A stretch of DNA of 56,436 nt, taken from the NCBI RefSeq assembly GCF_021043395.1, contig NZ_JAJNKE010000027.1, positions 1 through 56,436 on the forward strand, in the 5' to 3' direction. The position numbers and the translations under genes are program-made. The notes beneath the pieces are model-generated. The model was not told the DNA's origin. It saw nothing but the letters and a program-made list of their open reading frames with translations, and ran no database searches. Positions within the stretch are counted from its first letter, which is position 1. Each line of letters starts with the position of its first letter. Origin of the DNA: Clostridium guangxiense. Its GTDB lineage: Bacteria; Bacillota; Clostridia; Clostridiales; Clostridiaceae. Shown piece by piece: positions 34,136 to 42,312 of the stretch.

Positions 34136-35596
34136 GTGATTAAAATTGTTGGACTTGGACCTGGATCGAAGGATGCAATTACTTTTGGTACCTTAGAACT
34201 GCTAAAAAGCAGTAGTAATGTTATTCTAAGAACAGAAAAACATCCTACAGTAAAGTATCTAAAAGAAATGGGCATAGCATTTCAAACTTATGATGAAAAG
34301 TATGAGAAAAGTGAAAGCTTTGATGATGTGTATAGTTCTATAGCTGAAGATATAATAAAAAGATATTCCGAAGCTGGAGAAGTGGTTTATGCGGTCCCAG
34401 GGCATCCTCTTGTTGCAGAAAAGTCTGTCGAGATATTATTAAAATTATGTAAAAAACAAAACATAGAAGCAGAAGTACTTCCTGCAGTAAGTTTTATAGA
34501 TGTTGTCATGGAAAGACTTCAAATAGATCCAGTTAGAGGTCTTAAAATAATAGACGCGTTTGATATAAAAAATCAAATTTTAGATAAAAGAATAGGACTA
34601 ATAGTAACTCAAGTGTATAATAAGTTTATTGCATCAGATGTAAAATTAGCGCTGCTTGAGTATTATAAAGATGATACAGAAATATATTTTATAAGAGCCG
34701 CAGGAGTAAAAGATACAGAGAGTATACGCACAATGCCTTTGTATGAGCTTGATAGGCAGGGAGATATAGATTATTTGACATCGATATATATACCACGTGA
34801 TGTAGAAAACAATAAAGATTTCTATGACTTACTTGATATTATGGAGAAGCTTAGAAGCAGTGATGGTTGTCCATGGGATAGAGAACAAACGCATGAATCT
34901 ATAAAGAAATCTATGATTGAGGAAAGTTATGAAGTTGTTGAAGCTATTGAAAAAAATGACGATAATATGGTTATTGAAGAACTTGGAGATGTACTTTTTC
35001 AGATAGTTTTTCATGCTCAACTTGGAAAAGAAGAAGGAATGTATAATATCAATGATATAATATCTGGTATATGCAGTAAAATGATATATAGGCATCCCCA
35101 TGTATTTGGAGATTCAAACTGTGAAACATCTTCAGACGTAATTAAAAAGTGGGATGAAATAAAGAAAAATGAGCAAGGATTAAAATCTCATACTGATGAA
35201 TTAAAACATGTACCTAAAATTTTGCCAGCACTTATGAGGGCAGATAAGGTTCAAAAGAAAGCTGCAAAAGTTGGATTTGATTTGGACAGCATTGAAGGTG
35301 TATTTAACAAGGTTTTAGAGGAGTTTTATGAGGTAAAAAATGAATATAATGCTAGCAAAAAGGATAGAATATTAGAAGAAGTTGGAGATTTAATATTTTC
35401 TGTAGTAAATGTTGCTAGATTTCTTGACATTGATAGTGAGTTTGCATTAAATTATACTATAGATAAATTTATAAAACGCTTTGAGTACATAGAAAACGAA
35501 GCTTGTAATAATAACTTGAGATTAGAGGACATGACATTAAAGCAAATGGATGATCTTTGGAATAAGAGCAAATCAATTGAAAAAGACAAAATTTAA
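34136..35596 (+). CDS. mazG: MazG nucleotide pyrophosphohydrolase with N-terminal tetrapyrrole-methylase-like domain (YabN)
   Basis: A 486-residue fusion. The N-terminal part (about 1-220) resembles tetrapyrrole methylases with GLGPGSKDAIT and VPGHPLVAE. The C-terminal part (about 230-480) holds the MazG repeats SDGCPWDREQTHESIKKSM and EESYEVVEAI...EELGDVLFQ, whose Glu/Asp residues bind metal and hydrolyse NTPs. The role is house-cleaning of nucleotides, as for Bacillus YabN; the function of the methylase-like half is not established. The start is GTG 34136 after GAGGTAG. It follows the flippase gene by 26 nt. Confidence 0.93.
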   Translation: MIKIVGLGPGSKDAITFGTLELLKSSSNVILRTEKHPTVKYLKEMGIAFQTYDEKYEKSESFDDVYSSIAEDIIKRYSEAGEVVYAVPGHPLVAEKSVEILLKLCKKQNIEAEVLPAVSFIDVVMERLQIDPVRGLKIIDAFDIKNQILDKRIGLIVTQVYNKFIASDVKLALLEYYKDDTEIYFIRAAGVKDTESIRTMPLYELDRQGDIDYLTSIYIPRDVENNKDFYDLLDIMEKLRSSDGCPWDREQTHESIKKSMIEESYEVVEAIEKNDDNMVIEELGDVLFQIVFHAQLGKEEGMYNINDIISGICSKMIYRHPHVFGDSNCETSSDVIKKWDEIKKNEQGLKSHTDELKHVPKILPALMRADKVQKKAAKVGFDLDSIEGVFNKVLEEFYEVKNEYNASKKDRILEEVGDLIFSVVNVARFLDIDSEFALNYTIDKFIKRFEYIENEACNNNLRLEDMTLKQMDDLWNKSKSIEKDKI

Positions 35597-35691
35597 TAAA
35601 AATATCTTTCGAAAGAAGGATTTTTATAATTAATGCAGAATATGCTAATGTATAGTTAAGCATACTCTTAAAATTTAAGGAGGTAACAAAA

Positions 35692-35967
35692 GTGAATAAA
35701 GCAGAATTAATAGCTAGTATAGCAGAAAAAGGAAATTTAACTAAGAAAGATGCAGAGACAGCATTAAAAGCATTTATAGAAAGTATTGAAGAATCTTTAG
35801 AGAAAAATGAAAAGGTTCAATTAGTTGGTTTCGGAACTTTTGAAACTAGAGAAAGAGCTGAAAGAAAGGGTAGAAACCCAAGATCAAAAGAAGAAATAAC
35901 AATACCAGCGTCTACTGTACCAGTATTTAAAGCAGGAAAAGAATTTAAAGAGAGAGTAAATAAATAA
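35692..35967 (+). CDS. hup: HU-family DNA-binding protein
   Basis: A 91-residue HU protein, MNKAELIASIAEKGNLTKKD onward, with the helical dimer base, the beta arm around GTFETRERAERKGRNPRS and the C-terminal VPVFKAGKEFKERV. It compacts and bends chromosomal DNA. The start is GTG 35692 after AAGGAGGT. A strong terminator follows. It sits between mazG and the yabO homologue, where Bacillus has no hup; the other clostridial genes keep the same order. Confidence 0.96.
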   Translation: MNKAELIASIAEKGNLTKKDAETALKAFIESIEESLEKNEKVQLVGFGTFETRERAERKGRNPRSKEEITIPASTVPVFKAGKEFKERVNK

Positions 35968-35985
35968 TAAATTTAGGCACAAATT

Positions 35986-36012
35986 AAAAATCCCGGTTAA
36001 TCCGGGATTTTT
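35986..36012 (+). terminator. Intrinsic terminator after hup
   Basis: AAAAATCCCGG and CCGGGATTTTT form a perfect stem around TTAAT. Confidence 0.9.
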
Positions 36013-36023
36013 AAGTATAATCC

Positions 36024-36118
36024 TACACGAGGTTTGGGCGGAGCCCATTATCCTTCTAGAACAAGAAATAGGCACTCATAAAAATACACGAGGTTTGGGC
36101 GGAGCCCATTATCCTTCT
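36024..36118. repeat. Two identical 34-nt direct repeats
   Basis: The 34-nt unit beginning TACACGAGGTTTGGGCGG and ending CATTATCCTTCT occurs at 36024-36057 and 36085-36118, 61 nt apart start to start. Each contains a GGGC-GGA-GCCC mini-hairpin. Two copies only; it is not a CRISPR array. Confidence 0.8.
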
Positions 36119-36281
36119 TACAGTCAGATAAATCTTAAAACTTAATGATGCTCAGCTTTGCTGAACGAAATAAATATAGGTGATTTTAAAAGTTTGGAAT
36201 AAGCATTAATAAGATTTTAAATTTTCTATGGTGAAATGAAAGAAAATTATTTTTTATTGCGCATTGTGTATTGTAAACTGA
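36119..36281. repeat. Remnant of a palindromic element (family A core)
   Basis: GTCAGATAAATCTTAAAACTTAATGATGCTC, the hairpin TCAGCTTTGCTGA, and GATTTTAAATTTTCTATGGTGAAA match the cores of the elements at 16927 and 39064. The right end CGCATTGTGTATTGTAAACTG is a decayed A-family arm; the left arm is missing. Confidence 0.6.
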
Positions 36282-36341
36282 ATTAAATATGGTTTCACTG
36301 AATATTTGTTTAAATCATATAATAACGATTGGGAGGAAAAA

Positions 36342-36596
36342 ATGAGACTAGATAAATACTTGAAAATTTCAAGAATAATAAAAAGAAGAACTGTTGCTAA
36401 AGAAGCTTGTGAAAGTGGAAGAGTATCTATAAATGGAAAGGTTGCAAAACCAAGTACAGAGGTGAAAGAAGAAGATGTAATAGAAATTAGATATGCTTCA
36501 AAGGTATTAAAAGCTAAAATTTTAAATATTTCAAGCCATGTACTTAAAGAAGAAGCAAAACAAATGTATGAGGTAATATCAGGTGAAGAAATTTAG
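36342..36596 (+). CDS. rqcP: S4-domain RNA-binding protein RqcP (YabO)
   Basis: An 84-residue protein that is almost entirely one S4 domain: MRLDKYLKISRIIKRRTVAKE, ACESGRVSINGKVAKPS and VIEIRY. The family (YabO, Hsp15-like) helps eject the large ribosomal subunit and elongates C-terminal Ala tails on stalled nascent chains together with RqcH. GGGAGG precedes ATG 36342; the frame opens at 36306 without a Shine-Dalgarno. It begins the yabO-yabP-yabQ-divIC-yabR cluster. Confidence 0.9.
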   Translation: MRLDKYLKISRIIKRRTVAKEACESGRVSINGKVAKPSTEVKEEDVIEIRYASKVLKAKILNISSHVLKEEAKQMYEVISGEEI

Positions 36597-36655
36597 GTTA
36601 TAACTTGCGAATATTCTACATATATATTAAAAAGTAGAATAGGAGGTAATCTGGT

Positions 36656-36952
36656 ATGGAATCAAAAAAAGAATCAAATACTGATAATAGTAAGAAAAGT
36701 CTTATGACTATAGAAAATAGAAAAAAGCTTTTATTGACAGGTGTGAGTGAAGTTGTCAGCTTTAATGATGAGCAAATTATACTTAATACTAATGTAGGTT
36801 CACTTGTTATTAGAGGAAGAGAACTTAAAATGAATAAATTGGATGTACAAAATGGAGATATAGTTATAATTGGAGTAGTCAATTCCTGCGTATATAACAG
36901 CAATGAGGATAAGCATAATAAAGATAGTATTTTGTCAAGATTATTTAGATAG
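36656..36952 (+). CDS. yabP: Sporulation protein YabP
   Basis: A 98-residue YabP-family protein. The core LLLTGVSEVVSFNDEQIIL, VGSLVIRGRELKMNKLD and NGDIVIIGVVNS match the spore-coat-associated family that works with YabQ. AGGAGGT precedes the ATG, and a short hairpin ATTCTAC/GTAGAAT (36613-36640) sits just 5' of it. yabQ follows 10 nt after the stop. Confidence 0.92.
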   Translation: MESKKESNTDNSKKSLMTIENRKKLLLTGVSEVVSFNDEQIILNTNVGSLVIRGRELKMNKLDVQNGDIVIIGVVNSCVYNSNEDKHNKDSILSRLFR

Positions 36953-36962
36953 GTAATAAATT

Positions 36963-37346
36963 ATGATTTTGACTATATATGATCAGTTTGTTTTTTTATT
37001 ATGCAATTTCATAGCAGGAATTGTAGTCGCAGGACTTTTTGATTTATATAGAGTTATAAGAAATATAAAAAAAGTAAATAGAATTTTGGTTTTTATACAA
37101 GACATAATATTTCTTATTTTATGCGGATTTATTGTATTTGCATTCTTATTGTATACAAATGAAGCTTACATAAATATTTATGTATATGTATTTATGATAT
37201 TAGGAATAATTTTTTATGTTAAGGTAATAAGCCGTGGGTATGTAAAGGCTGTTGATACTATAATAAGAAAGTTAATGAAACTTACTAGAATTATTGTAAA
37301 TTTTATAATTTTCATTTTTGAATCAATATTCTTAAATAAAAAATAA
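36963..37346 (+). CDS. yabQ: Spore cortex biosynthesis membrane protein YabQ
   Basis: A 127-residue protein with three or four hydrophobic segments (about 8-30, 43-65 and 67-90) and GLFDLYRVIRNIKK after the first helix, the family signature. YabQ is needed for cortex formation in Bacillus sporulation. It is translationally close to yabP (10-nt gap) and followed by divIC. Confidence 0.88.
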   Translation: MILTIYDQFVFLLCNFIAGIVVAGLFDLYRVIRNIKKVNRILVFIQDIIFLILCGFIVFAFLLYTNEAYINIYVYVFMILGIIFYVKVISRGYVKAVDTIIRKLMKLTRIIVNFIIFIFESIFLNKK

Positions 37347-37439
37347 AAATTAGTTAATAAATAGCTTGAATAAATCTAAAAAAGCTTTTAAAATGTATAT
37401 ATGGGTATTAAGTTTTAACTCTAGAGGAGAGTTTTATTT

Positions 37440-37721
37440 ATGAGTAAAAAGTCAAAACTAAAAATTATAATACTTATGGTTTTTATTATAAATATAGGAT
37501 ATATATTTGTTAATCAAGAACTCACTATGTTAAGAATAAAAAATGACATAAAGACTAAACAGGAAACCGTAGATAAGCTTAGCAGTGAGAATAGAAAATT
37601 ACAGGATCAAATTAAACTTACTAAGACTGATAAATATACTGAAAAGCTCGCAAGGGAAAGATTGGGTCTTATAAAAGAAGGTGAAACTCCTGTAATGGAT
37701 TCAAGTGAAAAAAATAAATAG
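37440..37721 (+). CDS. divIC: Septum formation protein DivIC/FtsB family
   Basis: A 93-residue protein: a basic N-terminus, one transmembrane helix (about 8-25) and a coiled coil (about 30-68, IKTKQETVDKLSSENRKLQ), ending with LARERLGLIKEGETPV, the conserved DivIC tail. It is part of the divisome with FtsL and DivIB. GAGGAGAG precedes the ATG. Confidence 0.9.
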   Translation: MSKKSKLKIIILMVFIINIGYIFVNQELTMLRIKNDIKTKQETVDKLSSENRKLQDQIKLTKTDKYTEKLARERLGLIKEGETPVMDSSEKNK

Positions 37722-37777
37722 CTTAATAAATTATAATTAACATACACAATATAAAATCAAGGAGGAGTCTTTTTAAT

Positions 37778-38188
37778 ATGACCTTAAAGGCAGGAAGTAT
37801 TTTAGAAGGTACTGTTGTTAATATCACCAATTTTGGAGCTTTTGTTGAAGTAGATGGAAAAACTGGACTTGTTCATATATCCGAGGTGGCAGATTCATTT
37901 GTTAAGGATATAAGAGAATATTTAAAGGAAAAGGATAAAGTAAAAGTTAAAGTTCTTTCCGTAGATGACAATGGAAAAATAAGTTTATCGATAAAACAAG
38001 CTTCTGCACCTAAGAAATCAGCAAGACCAATTGAGATAGATTGGGTAAAGAAAAGTAAGCCACAGCCAACTGTTAATTTTGAGGATAAATTATCAAAATT
38101 TTTAAAGGACAGTGAAGAAAAATTTCAGGATTTAAAGAAACATCAAGATTCTAGAGCTAGAGGTTATAGAAAAAATTCAAGTAATTAA
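37778..38188 (+). CDS. S1-domain RNA-binding protein (YabR-like)
   Basis: A 136-residue protein. One S1 domain fills residues about 1-75: GSILEGTVVNITNFGAFVEV, TGLVHISEVAD, VKVKVLSVDDNGKISLSIK. The basic, low-complexity tail (about 80-136) probably aids RNA binding. The position after divIC equals Bacillus yabR. AAGGAGGAG precedes the ATG. Its exact role is not known. Confidence 0.9.
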   Translation: MTLKAGSILEGTVVNITNFGAFVEVDGKTGLVHISEVADSFVKDIREYLKEKDKVKVKVLSVDDNGKISLSIKQASAPKKSARPIEIDWVKKSKPQPTVNFEDKLSKFLKDSEEKFQDLKKHQDSRARGYRKNSSN

Positions 38189-38212
38189 GATGGCTTTTAA
38201 AGGGAAGCATAT

Positions 38213-38245
38213 CTATTTAAGAGGGTTTAATACCCTCTTAAATTT
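38213..38245 (+). terminator. Intrinsic terminator after the yabR homologue
   Basis: ATTTAAGAGGGT and ACCCTCTTAAAT form a 12-bp stem, followed by TTT. Confidence 0.8.
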
Positions 38246-38266
38246 TGCCTTAAATTAATATATGTA

Positions 38267-38374
38267 TATAGGAGGATGTGAAAAAAGGTATTCTATAGGT
38301 TTTACTATACAGCACATAAAGCCTTATGAGCGGCTCGTAAAAAAGAATACCTATATTTTTCACATGCTCCTATA
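38267..38374. repeat. Large imperfect palindrome with structured loop
   Basis: TATAGGAGGATGTGAAAAAA...GGTATTCT (38267-38294) pairs with AGAATACC...TTTTTCACATGCTCCTATA (38344-38374). The 49-nt loop contains CATAA-AGCC-TTATG and GAGC-G-GCTC. Nothing similar is seen elsewhere in the window. It could be an RNA gene, a mobile-element remnant or a terminator region. Confidence 0.6.
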
Positions 38375-38442
38375 GATGAACAACTTGAAACTTACAATTT
38401 TTGGGTTTCTTAATAAATAAATAAAAAAGTTTAAAAATGTTG

Positions 38443-38471
38443 TTGACAATAGTCTATGTATCATATATAAT
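38443..38471 (+). promoter_or_regulatory. Promoter of the five-tRNA cluster
   Basis: TTGACA at 38443-38448 and TATAAT at 38466-38471 are 17 nt apart, a consensus sigma-A promoter. Confidence 0.92.
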
Positions 38472-38496
38472 AAATATTGTCGCTGATGAGTGACAT

Positions 38497-38586
38497 GCCG
38501 AAGTGGCGGAACTGGCAGACGCACAGGACTTAAAATCCTGCGATGCTAATCACATCGTACCGGTTCGATTCCGGTCTTCGGCACCA
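38497..38586 (+). tRNA. tRNA-Leu (anticodon TAA), copy 1
   Basis: 90 nt with a long variable arm. The anticodon stem CAGGA/TCCTG encloses CTTAAAA, giving TAA. CCA is encoded. Confidence 0.97.
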
Positions 38587-38596
38587 AATAATATAT

Positions 38597-38672
<76 letters not shown>

Positions 38673-38685
38673 TTAGTTTTTATAT

Positions 38686-38775
38686 GCCGAAGTGGCGGAA
38701 CTGGCAGACGCACAGGACTTAAAATCCTGCGATGCTAATCACATCGTACCGGTTCGATTCCGGTCTTCGGCACCA
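38686..38775 (+). tRNA. tRNA-Leu (anticodon TAA), copy 2
   Basis: Identical in sequence to the copy at 38497, 189 nt downstream. Confidence 0.97.
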
Positions 38776-38785
38776 AGTAGCATAT

Positions 38786-38861
<76 letters not shown>

Positions 38862-38865
38862 TTAT

Positions 38866-38942
38866 GGCGGAATAGCTCAGCTGGCTAGAGCATTCGGTTC
38901 ATACCCGAAGTGTCGTAGGTTCAAGTCCTATTTCCGCTACCA
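38866..38942 (+). tRNA. tRNA-Met (elongator, anticodon CAT)
   Basis: Acceptor GGCGGAA/TTCCGCT, anticodon loop TTCATAC, CCA encoded, 77 nt. It is closer to elongator tRNA-Met than to the initiator; a lysidine-type tRNA-Ile is unlikely given the acceptor and overall match. Confidence 0.9.
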
Positions 38943-38973
38943 AAAGACTGTTTGAATAAAACAGTCTTTTTTT
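38943..38973 (+). terminator. Intrinsic terminator of the tRNA cluster
   Basis: AAAGACTGTTT and AAACAGTCTTT form a stem followed by TTTTTTT. Confidence 0.9.
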
Positions 38974-38999
38974 ATGTCCTTAATTAGAAGCACAATATA

Positions 39000-39345
39000 T
39001 ATGAACAACTTGAAACATAGAAATTATAAGTGCCAAATGTATTCTGTTAAATTAAAATTTAACTCAATGCACAATTCACAGTTCACAATGCACAATGAAG
39101 GTAGATTTACCTTTTGCTACGCTCAGGTAAATCTTAGAACTTGATAGTGTCAGTTTCGCTGAGCACTATATTTTAAGCACCTTGAGCATATTAAGTTTTT
39201 GGATTTTTCGAAGCATAGCGGAGAAAAATCGTCCTTCATTGTGAACTGTGCATTGTGCATTGTGAATTGCGTCAACTTTCAGTTTAACAGGATTAATTTG
39301 GCATTAGTCATTTTAACCTTTCAAGTTGTCTATCTATGTATATGT
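39000..39345. repeat. Nested palindromic element (family A inside another inverted repeat)
   Basis: Outer arms of about 55 nt, ATGAACAACTTGAAACATAG (39001 onward) and its inverse ending TTTCAAGTTGTCTATCTAT (about 39322-39340), surround an A-family element with arms at 39064-39100 and 39236-39270. The outer arm also recurs as a single remnant at 54132-54179. The core contains GTCAGTTTCGCTGAGCAC and CGAAGCATAGCGGAGAAAAA. Confidence 0.75.
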
Positions 39346-39518
39346 ACTTTAAAATACTAAATTTCACATGCAGCACTGTAAAAAAAGACGTAAAATACAA
39401 AAATAAAAAATCATGTTTAGTCATAATGTAAACTTATAGTATTTTATATATAGTAAAAATAAGTAAATAAGTATTGTAGGGATAAATGTCTTAAAAAAAC
39501 TTTTTGAATAAACATCAA

Positions 39519-39551
39519 TTGACAAACATTTCCAGAACACTTTGATATAAT
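39519..39551 (+). promoter_or_regulatory. Spo0A-type promoter of spoIIE with 21-bp spacing
   Basis: TTGACA at 39519-39524 and TATAAT at 39546-39551 are 21 nt apart. In Bacillus subtilis the Spo0A-activated promoters of spoIIE and spoIIG have this abnormally long spacing. TTTGTCAAT, overlapping the -35 on the opposite strand, is a partial match to the 0A box. Confidence 0.7.
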
Positions 39552-39588
39552 TAACCTAAATTGTTTGTTATGGGTGGTGGATGTTATA

Positions 39589-41979
39589 ATGCAATACGAT
39601 AGCAATGTATTAACTTATGAGAGGGTTGCTAAGGAAAATAAAAAAGATACTAAAGTTAATAATGTAAACAAAATATTCATGATAAAACTTATACTATTTG
39701 CAGTGAGTTCGTTTTTTATAAGTAGGGTTGTAATTGTAGATTCTATGGCTCCGTTTGGAATTGCTTTTACAATTGTAATTTTAAATTTTAAGTTTGATAA
39801 AAAGATAGATACGGTATCGTGTATTTCATCTGCACTTGGATATATTTCTATTCATAGTGAACTTAAGGATTTCCATATGTATGTAATATCTATTTTAATT
39901 ATGGGGGTTATATCCTTTACATTAAGCAAAATAACAAAGATTAAAAAACTGATTTTTATGTTTTCAACTATTTTTATAGAATTTACTATTTTTAAGTTCT
40001 TAATTTTAAATTTAACTATTGAGTCTGCCATTTTATTTTCTTTAATACAAGTGGCTTGTACCGTATCATTATATTATATTCTGAATTACTGTATTATATG
40101 TTTCGATAATATTAATTCTAGACATCTTTTTTCAAATGAAGAAATCATAAGCATGGCTATAACGATTTCTATTGCCATTTCAGGTACTAAAGGAACTGAA
40201 CTTTTTGGTGTATCAATAAGAAACACATTATCGATGCTTTTTATACTAATTCTCGCATATGTAAGTGGAAGTGCAGTAGGAGCAGCATCTGGTATAGCTT
40301 TGGGTGCAATAGTTGGTATGAATACAGATAATATGCTTGTGTATATAAGTGTATTTGGTATAGCTGCATTAATAGTAGGAATTTTTAAGGAATCAGGAAA
40401 GCTAGTATCTGGAGCATCATATGTTATTATTTTGTGTATATTAATTTTATATTGTAAGGATCATGGAGATTTAAATTTTATAGAGGTTTTTTTAACCAGT
40501 GCAGCATTTGTAATAATACCAGATAAGGTTTATGAAAGAATTAGAAGTGAAATTAGCTGGGATAAAAAGCAGGAAATTATAAATGATAATTATATTGAGA
40601 AAATAAAGAATATTTTTGTGAATAGACTTGATAGTTTTTCTGAAGTTTTGTTTACAATGTCAAATATACTAAATAATTTAGCAGATAATGATAAACTTGC
40701 ACTTAAAACTAAAAGCTGTGGACTCATTGAAAATCTTGCAGATAGGGTATGTGGAAGCTGTAATATGAGAAGTATATGTTGGAAAAGGGAAACTTATTAT
40801 ACTTATGCAGGATTTGAAGAACTTATCCAAAACTACCAAAATAATATATTCAAAATTCCTAAAGAGATAGAAAAGAAATGTATAAAGAGAACAGCACTTA
40901 TTAAAAATACAGAAGATATAGTTAATAATTATATTATCAGTGAAATGTGGAGAATGCAATTAAGCAAAGGAAGAGAAATTATGTCCTCACAGATAAATAA
41001 CATGGGAGGATCTATTAAAGAAATATTATCTGAATTTAAAAGTGAACTAAAAATTGATAGTGATATGGAAAGAAAGCTAATAAAAGCTTTAAGCAAAAAT
41101 AATGTTGAGTTTAAAGACTTAATATGCCTAACTTCTAAAAATGATAAATTAATGATAAAAATGACTATGCCGGCATGCGGAGGAAGGCAAATTTGTGTTA
41201 AGGATGTACTGCCTATTATAAATAGATCAGTAGAGAAAATTATGTGTGTTGGAGATGACGGCTGCAGTATATCTCCTGAAAATAATTTATGTACTGTAAT
41301 ATTTGAGGAAACTCCTAAATATTATATAGCATCATATGTTAGTAGAGTTTGTAAGAATGGTGAAAAACAAAATGGAGATAGTTATAGCTTTGGAAAGACA
41401 AAAGATGGAAACTATATGATGATAATAAGCGATGGTATGGGATATGGACCACAGGCACAGCGTGAAAGTAAAGCAGTTGTGGATTTAATAGAAAAGTTTA
41501 CAATGGCAGGGCTTAATCAAAATACGGCTATAAATGCTGTTAATTCTATTATGACCCTTAAATTTAATGAAGATGAAAAATTTTCAACAGTTGATCTATG
41601 CAAGGTAGACCTTTATTCTGGTAATGCTGATTTTTTAAAGGTTGGTGGAGTTAATAGCTTTATAAAGCGTAAAAATAAGGTTCAAGTAATTAATTCAAAG
41701 ACATTACCCATTGGTGTACTAGACAAAGCAGATATTCAAATTACAAGTAAAAATGTACAAAATGGGGATGTAATAGTTATGATAAGTGATGGAGTAATGG
41801 ATTGTAAGAAAGAAGATACAGGCGAAGCTAAATGGATTGTAGATTTTTTAAGTAAATGTGACGGATCTAAACCTAAAGAACTTGCAGATGTGATTATAAA
41901 TAAAGCTTTAGAATTTTGCAATGGAAAGGCAGAAGACGATATGACTGTAATAGTAAATAAAGTATATAATTTATATTAA
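39589..41979 (+). CDS. spoIIE: Stage II sporulation protein E, PP2C-type phosphatase
   Basis: A 796-residue membrane phosphatase. About ten transmembrane helices fill the N-terminal region (about 30-320), a central region (about 330-580) contains CGSCNMRSICW, and the C-terminal PP2C domain (about 590-796) has ISDGMGYGPQAQRES, GGVNSFIKR and ISDGVMDCK with metal-binding Asp residues. It dephosphorylates the anti-anti-sigma factor SpoIIAA to activate sigma-F in the forespore and localises to the polar septum. GGTGGTGG places the start at ATG 39589; a TTG at 39565 lies too far upstream. Confidence 0.96.
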   Translation: MQYDSNVLTYERVAKENKKDTKVNNVNKIFMIKLILFAVSSFFISRVVIVDSMAPFGIAFTIVILNFKFDKKIDTVSCISSALGYISIHSELKDFHMYVISILIMGVISFTLSKITKIKKLIFMFSTIFIEFTIFKFLILNLTIESAILFSLIQVACTVSLYYILNYCIICFDNINSRHLFSNEEIISMAITISIAISGTKGTELFGVSIRNTLSMLFILILAYVSGSAVGAASGIALGAIVGMNTDNMLVYISVFGIAALIVGIFKESGKLVSGASYVIILCILILYCKDHGDLNFIEVFLTSAAFVIIPDKVYERIRSEISWDKKQEIINDNYIEKIKNIFVNRLDSFSEVLFTMSNILNNLADNDKLALKTKSCGLIENLADRVCGSCNMRSICWKRETYYTYAGFEELIQNYQNNIFKIPKEIEKKCIKRTALIKNTEDIVNNYIISEMWRMQLSKGREIMSSQINNMGGSIKEILSEFKSELKIDSDMERKLIKALSKNNVEFKDLICLTSKNDKLMIKMTMPACGGRQICVKDVLPIINRSVEKIMCVGDDGCSISPENNLCTVIFEETPKYYIASYVSRVCKNGEKQNGDSYSFGKTKDGNYMMIISDGMGYGPQAQRESKAVVDLIEKFTMAGLNQNTAINAVNSIMTLKFNEDEKFSTVDLCKVDLYSGNADFLKVGGVNSFIKRKNKVQVINSKTLPIGVLDKADIQITSKNVQNGDVIVMISDGVMDCKKEDTGEAKWIVDFLSKCDGSKPKELADVIINKALEFCNGKAEDDMTVIVNKVYNLY

Positions 41980-42002
41980 GTATAAAGTAATTTTTAAAAT
42001 TG

Positions 42003-42011
42003 TGGTATAAT
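42003..42011 (+). promoter_or_regulatory. Extended -10 promoter before tilS
   Basis: TGGTATAAT, an extended -10 match, lies about 300 nt before the TTG start of tilS. No good -35 is seen. Confidence 0.45.
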
Positions 42012-42072
42012 GAAAAAGCAATATGCATACGTGAAAGTGCATGAAAACTTTAAAAGCTACTTTTGATGTTTT

Positions 42073-42292
42073 ACAGGTAATTTATAAACATTAAGAGTAC
42101 GGAGTATAGAGTACAGTGAAGGATGATTTCTCTTCCTTACATCAGAGAAACCTAAAATTATAAAAAGATGATGTTAAGCATGTTGAATGAATGCAATTGT
42201 GCATTATCTCAAAATGATGTTAGCAGTAAGTTTTAAGATTTTCTGTGTTAACAGAAAATCATCTATCACTGTACTCTGTACTCTCTACTCTG
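42073..42292. repeat. Palindromic element, family B (copy 2)
   Basis: It begins ACAGGTAATTTATAAACATTAAG, like the copy at 18631. The arm GAGTACGGAGTATAGAGTAC pairs with GTACTCTGTACTCTCTACTC at the right end (42271 onward). The core contains TTCTCTTCCTTACATCAG, the counterpart of the A-family TCCTCCTTACGTCAG. It fills the gap between spoIIE and tilS. Confidence 0.75.
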
Positions 42293-42312
42293 GTTAAGTG
42301 GGAGTGTTATTT

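Noticed and set aside
36024-36118. Possible CRISPR array
   Set aside because: Only two repeat copies with one short spacer and no cas genes in the window.
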